Source of the DNA: Streptomyces sp. MNU76
Lineage (GTDB): Bacteria > Actinomycetota > Actinomycetes > Streptomycetales > Streptomycetaceae
Assembly (NCBI RefSeq): GCF_020982545.1
Contig: NZ_JAJKLK010000007.1
Location: 1-64,000 of the forward strand
Direction: 5' to 3'
DNA length: 64,000 nucleotides
A program made the translations under genes and the position numbers. The notes under the pieces are model-generated. The model was given only the letters and a program-made list of their open reading frames with translations. It was not told the DNA's origin and ran no database searches. Shown one piece after another: positions 57,665 through 64,000 of the stretch; positions within the stretch are counted from its first letter, which is position 1, and each line of letters opens with the position of its first letter.

Positions 57665-59367
57665 ATGACCGACCGGTGGGTGCTCGCGACAGCCGAGGAC
57701 GGGGGCGTGGAGATCGCCCCGCTCGGCGCCGACGGGCTGCTCGCAGGGGCGGTGACGTGGGAGCCCGACCTCGCGGAGGCGGTCCGGCGGCGCGGGCCGC
57801 AGGTGGGGCGGTGGGTGTGGCGGTCCACCGGTGAGGTGTATCCACGGCTGCTCGACACGGGGGTGCGAGTGGAGCGGTGTTACGACATCGAGGACGCCGA
57901 GACCCTGCTGCTCGGACACGAGGGCCGACTCGGCGAACCCCGCTCCGCCGCCGCCGCGCTCGCCCGGCTCCGTCGCGCCCCGTCCCCGGACCCGCCCGCG
58001 CGCTCGGCCGACCCCGGCGCCCAGCCCTCCCTGTTCGAGCCCCGCCCCGTCCATGTCCCCTCACCGACCTGGTCGAGGTGTACGCGGACCAGCAGCGGCG
58101 GCACGACGCCACCGCCCATCCCGACCGGATGCGCCTGCTGACCGCCGCCGAGTCGGCCGGAATGCTGGTCGCCGCCGAGATGAACCGGGCGGGGCTGCCG
58201 TGGCGGGCCGACGTCCACCGTGACGTGCTGCACGAGATGCTCGGCGAGCGGTACGCGGGCGGGGGCGAGCCACGTCGGCTCGCCGAACTCGCCGAGGAGG
58301 TGTCGCAGGCGTTCGGGCGGCGGGTGCGGCCCGATCTGCCCGCCGACGTCGTCAAGGCCTTCGCCCAGGCCGGCATCCGGATCCGGTCCACCCGGCGCTG
58401 GGAGCTCGAGAGCCTCGACCATCCGGCGGTGAAGCCCCTCCTCGCATACAAGCGGCTGTACCGGATCTGGGTCGCCCACGGGTGGGCCTGGCTCCACGAC
58501 TGGGTCCGCGAAGGCCGCTTCCGCCCCGAGTTCCTCGCACACGGCACGGCCACCGGACGGTGGGTCACCAACGGCGGAGGCGCCCTGCAGATCCCCAAGG
58601 TGATCCGCCGCGCCTGTGTCGCCGACCCGGGCTGGCGGCTCGTCGTCGCCGACGCCGACCAGATGGAACCCCGGGTACTGGCCGCCATCTCCCGCGACCC
58701 CGGGCTGATGGAGGTCGCGGGCCGCCCCACCGACCTCTACCAGTCCGTCTCCGACCGCGCTTTCTCCGGCAACCGCGAACACGCCAAACTCGCCGTGCTC
58801 GGAGCCGTGTACGGGCAGACGTCCGGGGACGGGCTCAAGAACCTCGCCGCACTGCGCCGACGGTTCCCGCTCGCCGTGCGGTACGTCGACGACGCGGCCC
58901 GCGCGGGCGAGGAGGGCCGGCTCGTACGGACCTGGCTCGGGCGTACGTGCCCACCGGCGGTCGGCGCCTCGGACTCGGTCGGCGACGAGGCGGGCCTCCC
59001 CCAGGACGACGGTGACCCCGACACGCGGGAGCGTGCGCAGGGCGACGAGTGGGTGCCCGGGTACGCCTCCACCAACTCCCGCGCCCGGGGCCGCTTCGCC
59101 CGTAACTTCGTCGTCCAGGGCAGCGCCGCCGACTGGACCCTGCTGCTGCTCGCGGCCCTCCGCCGCGCCCTCGACGGCATGGCGGCCGAGCTGGTCTTCT
59201 TCCAGCACGACGAGGTGATCGTGCACTGCCCGGAGCGGGAGGCGCCGGCCGTGGTGGCGGCGATCCGTGAGGCGTCGGAGCTTTCGGGGCGGCTGGCGTT
59301 CGGGGAGACGCCGGTGCGGTTTCCTTTCACTACGGCGGTGGTGGAGTGCTACGCGGATGCGAAGTGA
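57665..59367 (+). CDS. Bifunctional 3'-5' exonuclease/DNA polymerase (PolA-like), frameshifted as given
   Basis: The first frame (ATG 57665) gives MTDRWVLATAEDGGVEIAPL and LLGHEGRLGEPRSAAAALAR, a 3'-5' exonuclease-like N-domain. The second frame resumes LTDLVEVYADQQRR and contains polymerase A motifs LVVADADQMEPRVLAAISRD (motif A), NREHAKLAVLGAVYGQTSG (motif B) and VFFQHDEVIVHCP (motif C). Restoring one C in the run at 58057-58060 joins them to about 567 aa. There is an acidic insertion near EAGLPQDDGDPDTRERA. Repair or bypass polymerase is likely; replication PolA is expected elsewhere. Confidence 0.85.
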
Positions 59368-59404
59368 CGGGGGCGAGGTTGTGGGGCGGGGCGCCTTCTG
59401 GGGT

Positions 59405-59492
59405 GGGGGTGCGGTTGGGGGCGTGTGCGGGTGGTGGGTAGCTGGTCGCGCCCACGCGGCGGCAGCCGCAGATTCCATGCCTCCCCGCGCCC
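59405..59492. repeat. Dispersed repeat, copy 7
   Basis: Contains gcgggtggtgggtagctggtcgcgcc and cacgcggcggcagccgca, matching copies 2 and 3, followed by the stop of the AfsR-like gene. Confidence 0.7.
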
Positions 59493-62400
59493 CTAGGAGG
59501 CGGCTGCGCCGCCATTCGGCGCGCGGTGCTTCAGTAGTTCTCTCAGGTCCGTCGCCACCGTCGAGTCCGTGTCGTCCAGGATTTCCTGGGCGCGTTCCCA
59601 TTCGTGGTAGGCCTCCTCCTCGTGGCCGCCGGCCCGGAGCAGCAGCCCCCGCTGGTGCCGGGCCAGGCCCACGGCGTACTGGTCGGCGCGGCGTTCGGCG
59701 AGGTCGAGGAGGACGGCGCACTCCTCCGACGCGCGGTCCGGGCGCCCGAGTTCGCGCAGGGCCCGGACCAGGCCGAGCCGGGACTTGGACTCGCCCTGCC
59801 AGTCCTCTTCGTCGCCGAGGATGCGCAGGCTCTGCTCGAAGTTGCGTACGGCGGCGGACGGTTCGCCGAGGCGGAGGTGGGCGTAGCCGATGTTGCAGTG
59901 CGCGGTGTGCCGTACGACGAGACTGTCCGCGATCTCGCCCAGCGCCAGGCTCCGTTCGTGGTGGGCGATGGCGGCGCGCGCGTCGGTGTGTTTGTAGAGG
60001 TTGCCGAGGTGGCTGAAGGTCACCGCCTCGCCGTAGGGGTCGCCGAGCTGCCGGGACAGTTCCAGGCTCTGCCGGAGCGTCTCCTCGCTCTCCTCGTACC
60101 GGCCGAGGCTCGCCAGTACGAGCCCCCGGTTGTTCAGGCAGCGCCGTACGCACGACACCACTCCGAGGCGGCGCCACAGCTTCAGGCCCTCGTCGTTGAG
60201 GGCGAGCGCCTCCGAGGCCCGGCCGGACATGAAGTGCAGCCCCGCACGATCGGTGAGGGCGAACGCCTCGGCCTCGTCGTCCCCGAGGGACCTCGCGACG
60301 TTCAGCGCGTGCCGTCCGAGCACGTCCAACTCGGCCAGCCGGCCGCCCCGGTGCAGATGGGGGAAGAGGTGGCGGACGAGGGTGGGGACGAGCGCCGCCG
60401 CCGGGCCGCCGTCCTCCCGGGCGCAGCGTTCCACCAGGGCGACGATGTTGGGGAGTTCGCGGTCGCCCCAGGCGAAGGCCTCCTCGGCGGAGGTGAGTTC
60501 CGGGGGGCCCGGATCCGGCACGGGCGCGGTGGTCCGCAGGCGTTCGTCGCGCTCGTAACCCGGCGGGAGCATCACCAACAGGCTCTGCCGGGCGTGTCCG
60601 GCGTACCAGCCCAGGGCCTGCTGGACGGCCTCGGAGGTGTCGGCCGGGTCGGCGAGTTCGCGGGCGAAGTGGCGCACGAGGTCGTGGGGGACGTAGCGGC
60701 CGTACGTCGTCTCCTCCAGGAGGGCCACGTCGACGAGGCGGTCGAGGGCGGCCTCCGCGCGGAACTCGTCGGTGCCGGTGAGGCGGGCGAGGAGGGGCGC
60801 GCCGTAGGCGGGCAGGTCGAGGGCGCCGATGCGGATCAGGACGTGGGCGGCGTCGCGGTCGGCCTCGCGGTGGGAGGCGCGCAGGGCCTCGTGGGCGACG
60901 GCGAGGGAGCGGCGGACGCTCAGGTCGTCGTATTCAAGGTGCTGCAACCGCCCTTCCGTGGCCGCCAGTTGACCGGCCAGCGCGTCCGGGGTGAGGGCGC
61001 GCCGGGCGGCGAGGCGGGCCGCGACCACGCGGAGGGCGAGCGGGAGGCGGCCGGTGAGTTCCACGAGGGGGTGCGCGGCGTCCAGGCCCGCCGCGCGGCC
61101 CGAGGCGGCCCGCAGCAGGGCCGCGCTCTCGTCGTCCGACAGCGGGGCGAGCGGGAAGCGGTGGGCGCCGTCCAGCGCGGTGAGGGGCGAGCGGCTCGTC
61201 ACGATGACCGCGCAGCCGGAGCCCGCCGGGAGGAGGGGGCGCACCTGGGCGGCGTTCGCGGCGTCGTCCAGGACCATCAGGGTGCGGGTGGGGGCGAGGG
61301 TCGAGCGGAGCAACGCGGCGGCGGCGTCCGGGTGTTCGGGAATGCGGCGAGGGCGGTGCCGAGGTCGCGGAGCAGGGCGGCGAGGGCCTGGGCGGGGGTG
61401 GGGGTCATGCCCGGGGTGGCGCCGTGGAGGTTGATGTACAGCTGGCCGTCGGGGAAGTGCTCGGCGAGTTCATGGGCGAGGTGGAGGGCGAGGGCGCTCT
61501 GCCCACGCCGGCCATGCCGCTGATGACCGCCGTCGGCGAAGCGGGGCGCCTGTGGGCTCGGGGGCCGCCCCGCGCCCCCGGCGGAGTGGCGGCGTGGGTC
61601 TCGTCACCTGCGGCCCCGGCCAGTTCCTGGCGAAGCTCCGCGAGTACCTCCGTCCTGCCCGTGAAATAGGCCGGAGGGGCGGGAGTTGGGTAAGCCGGAG
61701 CGGGAGATCCTCGGCAGGGGGTCGGACGGGGTCGTCGGGCGGGGCTCGGGGGCTGCTCGCGCAGGATCTCCACATGGGCCTCGCGTACGGCATGCCCCGG
61801 CTCCACGCCGAGTTCGTCGAGGAGGCGCGCGCGGAGGTCGCGGTGGACGGCGAGGGCCTCGGCCTGGCGGCCCGTGCGGTGCAGGACGAGCATGAGGAGC
61901 CGGTGGAAGGCCTCGCGCAGAGGGTGTTCGGCGACGAGGGCGGCGAGTTCGGGGGCGAGGGCGCCGAGCGCGTGCGCCCCGACGGGTTCCGCCTCCGCCC
62001 TGTCGGCCGCGAGGTGGAGTTCGGCGTCGTACCGGCGCTCCAGCAGCAACAGCCGCGCCTCCTCCAGGCGTTGGACGAACGCCTGGGCGCGGAACTCCTC
62101 GACCGGCAGTCCGCCGAGCGGTGAGCCCCGCCACAGGGCGAGCGCGGCGGTGGACTCGCGCACGGTGCGGGCCCAGTCGCGCTCGGCGTGTGCGGCACGG
62201 GCGGCGCGGACGTGGGTCTCGAAGACGCGGACGTCCAACTCGCCCTCGTCGACCCGCAGCAGATAGCCCGGCGGGATCGCGCGCAGCCGCTCGGGATCGT
62301 CCAGCAGCCTGCGCAGCCGGGTCACGTGGTTCTGCAGGGAGGCCTGCGCGGAAGGCGGGGGCGCCGCGTCCCACAGCACGTCCTTCAGGGTGTCGACGGA

Positions 62401-62646
62401 GACGACCCGACCGGGTTCGAGAAGCAGCGCGACGAACAGGGCGCGCATCTTGCCGCTGCCGACGGAGCGCACGCCGCCACCGGGGTCGAGGCCGCCGCCG
62501 GGAGCGCGGCCGTTCGCAGGGCCGCCGCCGGAACCCATGGCTTTCCCGGGCACTTGGGTGGCATCCGCGTCGGCGTCCCCGGCACCGATGCCGGTTCCGT
62601 ACAGAACCGGCGGACCGAGCAGTCCGAACCGCAGCCCGTCCCGCAT
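59493..62646 (-). CDS. AfsR-like SARP-NB-ARC-TPR transcriptional regulator, split by two frameshifts
   Basis: The first frame (ATG 62646) carries the SARP winged helix (GGVRSVGSGKMRALFVALLLEPGRVVSVD region, quoted in part) with WDAAPPPSAQASLQNHVTRLRRLL and the BTAD domain (DVRVFETHVRAARAA onward), then reaches the NB-ARC start SGMAGVG and breaks. The second (from 61313) continues LLRSTLAPTRTLMVLDDAANAAQVRPLLP, then the TPR array with LGDEEAEAFALTDRAGLH, GNLYKHTDARAAIAHHERSLALGEI. Restoring one base at 61493-61509 recreates GVGKSALALHLAHEL (Walker A Lys) and one near 61335-61348 joins the rest. As given, ATP binding would be lost. Target pathway unknown. Confidence 0.85.
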
Positions 62647-62957
62647 AGAACCCGTCCGCTGCCTTTCCGCACCGTCGTTCCGGGCCCGCCCCGCGGCGAC
62701 CTGCCGCCGCCTCCCGTACGGCTCCCCGTGGAACCGTTGGGCTCATGTTAGCGATCCGTTGGCGGGACCTGATGTGATCACTTCATCGGATCCGGCGACG
62801 ACGGCGCACGCGTGAGACGCGTAGCTCGGGGGAGTGCCGCCGCCGCTGCCGGATCCGGGAACCGCACAAAGCGCTGTGCCCCGGTCGGTGGGGGTGAACG
62901 ACCGGGGCACTCGTGTGTGCGGGACCTGGTGGCGACGGGCCTGCAGGACCGGCGGGT
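62647..62957. other. Intergenic region with terminator of the glycosyltransferase gene
   Basis: 311 bp between two minus-strand genes, holding the hairpin at 62876-62910 and the AfsR-like promoter region. A GTGATCAC palindrome lies near 62774-62781. No gene supported. Confidence 0.45.
62876..62910 (-). terminator. Terminator after the glycosyltransferase gene
   Basis: Arms gtgccccggtcg (62876-62887) and cgaccggggcac (62899-62910) form a perfect 12-bp stem around an 11-nt loop; on the minus strand it is followed by AGCGCTTTGTG. Confidence 0.8.
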
Positions 62958-63938
62958 CTACAGGATCGGCGGGCGGCCCAGCCGTGTCAGGCGCCAGACC
63001 GTCCGCCAGCTCATCGGCCGGCGCTCGCCGCCCGACTCGCGCCAGCCCTCCGCGAAGCCGCCGAACCAGGCCTTCAGACCGCACACCGAGCGCATCCGCA
63101 GCAGAGTGATGAGGACCCACACGCCCAGGTGGACGGGGATGAGCGGGAGCGGGAGGCGGCGGCGGGCGAGCCAGACGCGGTTGCGGGCGTTGACGCGGTA
63201 GTAGATGGCGTGCCGGGCCGGTGAGGTCTTCGGGTGCTGGAGGAGCAGTTCGGGGGCGTACAGCACGGTCCAGCCGGCGTCGAGCGCCCGCCACGCCAGG
63301 TCGGTCTCCTCGTGCGCGAAGAAGAACTCGGCGGCCCAGTCGCCCGTCTCGCCGAGCATGGCCATGGAGAGGGCGTGCCCGCCGCCGAGGAACCCGGTGA
63401 CGGGGCCGCCGCGCATCGGGTCCTTCGCCCCGACCCTCGGTACGTGCCGCCGCTGGGTCTCGCCGTGCTCGTCGGCGATCCGGAACCCGACGATGCCGAG
63501 GCGGGGGTCGTCGACGTACAAGTCCCGTACGCGGCGCAGCACATCGGCGTCCACGAGCAGACCGTCGTCGTCCAGTTCGACGACGACGTCGATGTCGCCG
63601 AAGGCGCGCAGCCGCTCCAGGGCGACGTTCCGGCCGCCGGGGCAGCCGAGGTTCTCGTCCACCTCGATGAGGGTGACCTCGCCGGGCAGGTCCAGCCGTT
63701 CGGCGAACTCGGGGAGCGGGCAGCCGTTCCCCACGATCACGATGCGTGCGGGCGCGACGTCCTGCTTGGCCACGGAGGCGAGCAGCGCGTCCACCTCCGC
63801 GGGCCGATTGCCCATCGTCACCACGGCGACAGCGACCCGAGGCCCGGCCTCCACCACGACACCAACCCCATTCCGTCCACGGACCGCCGACGACGACCGG
63901 TGCGGCCGACGAACGCCGACCCGCTTCCCGTCCCCCAC
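62958..63938 (-). CDS. Family 2 glycosyltransferase
   Basis: 326 aa from ATG 63938 (a later start near GPRVAVAVVTMGN would match the core). GT-A motifs: AVAVVTMGNRPAEVDALLASV near 36-56, NENLGCPGGRN-like DENLGCPGGRNVALERL near 93-109, the DxD-like VVELDDDGLLVDADVL near 115-130, GFLGGGHALSMAMLGE and FFFAHEETDLAWRALDAGW near 215-235. A C-terminal hydrophobic segment LIPVHLGVWVLITLLRM may anchor it. It transfers a sugar to an envelope polymer or antibiotic; the acceptor is unknown. Confidence 0.9.
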   Translation of the reverse strand: MGDGKRVGVRRPHRSSSAVRGRNGVGVVVEAGPRVAVAVVTMGNRPAEVDALLASVAKQDVAPARIVIVGNGCPLPEFAERLDLPGEVTLIEVDENLGCPGGRNVALERLRAFGDIDVVVELDDDGLLVDADVLRRVRDLYVDDPRLGIVGFRIADEHGETQRRHVPRVGAKDPMRGGPVTGFLGGGHALSMAMLGETGDWAAEFFFAHEETDLAWRALDAGWTVLYAPELLLQHPKTSPARHAIYYRVNARNRVWLARRRLPLPLIPVHLGVWVLITLLRMRSVCGLKAWFGGFAEGWRESGGERRPMSWRTVWRLTRLGRPPIL

Positions 63939-64000
63939 CGACTGTTTACGGCCGGGATGCTAGTCGTTCACGCCGGAGACTTCGCATCGACTCCTCTACT

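Noticed and set aside
57880..60177. A 765-codon minus-strand frame across the polymerase and AfsR-like genes
   Set aside because: Codon bias fails in this frame and it is antisense to polymerase motifs A to C, which are unmistakable.
1..64000. CRISPR array, tRNA, rRNA or integrated phage
   Set aside because: No spaced identical repeats, no tRNA cloverleaf sequence, no rRNA motif, no integrase or capsid gene was seen.

Overview
The window is high-GC actinobacterial chromosome with very strong third-position G/C bias, GTG/TTG starts and 4-bp ATGA/GTGA stop-start overlaps. The gene families (tipA, duplicated zinc-free ribosomal proteins, DUF397/DUF5753 pairs, SARP/AfsR regulator, DUF2342 protease, actinobacterial PPase) point to Streptomyces. 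From memory, gene order resembles the S. coelicolor core region around SCO3378-SCO3440; that is inference, not a search result. No rRNA, tRNA, CRISPR array, prophage or intact insertion sequence was seen.

Layout. 1-6.9 kb: a BlaI-type repressor cut by the window edge, a broken small hypothetical gene, then a minus-strand operon for NAD and pantothenate/CoA synthesis (DUF2520 protein, panC, nadB, nadC, coaX) joined mostly by 4-bp overlaps. 7-11.6 kb: threonine-aldolase-like enzyme, ArsR-type regulator, NarL-type two-component system. 11.7-17.9 kb: NDUFAF7/MidA-like methyltransferase convergent with an orphan nuoD, two PH-domain membrane proteins, a membrane-anchored coiled-coil protein. 18.2-21.5 kb: membrane esterase and MprF-like protein. 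21.5-29.7 kb: housekeeping minus-strand block tilS, hpt, ftsH, folE, folP, NTF2-like, folB, folK, DUF3180. 29.8-33.4 kb: DUF2342 metalloprotease, D,D-carboxypeptidase, inorganic pyrophosphatase. 33.5-48.2 kb: ThrE-like exporter, DedA protein, tipA, cupin, PucR-type regulator, glutamate decarboxylase, PadR-controlled ABC exporter, DinB protein, aldehyde dehydrogenase, XRE/DUF5753 regulator. 48.5-52.6 kb: ATPase-fold anti-sigma-like protein, DUF397 protein, and a Zur-type zinc-starvation cluster (S18, CobW-like, L31, L33 diverging from L28, S14). 52.7-64 kb: two lipoproteins, DUF2786 protein, orphan ABC ATPase, HTH-Clp_N protein with twin operators, polymerase-I-like enzyme, AfsR-like regulator, family-2 glycosyltransferase.

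Three things cut across the window. First, at least nine genes carry single-base indels, mostly lost bases in or near G/C runs (S14, carboxypeptidase, DUF2786, polymerase, AfsR-like, coiled-coil, DUF3180, PH-domain and the first hypothetical gene). The clustering of compensating changes suggests assembly error as the first explanation. Second, a dispersed intergenic repeat family with the core ggctggtcgcgcagttcccc recurs about seven times, once inside the CobW-like reading frame. Third, two related MITE-like elements with near-identical 24-bp terminal inverted repeats sit exactly on the CTAG that contains the TAG stop codon of the upstream gene, so the stop is preserved.

Likely regulatory circuits visible in sequence: a Zur-box-like palindrome between the divergent L33 and L28 genes, a TipA operator, twin PadR-type palindromes, and twin TGTCAAC-N5-GTTGACA palindromes before the HTH-Clp_N gene.
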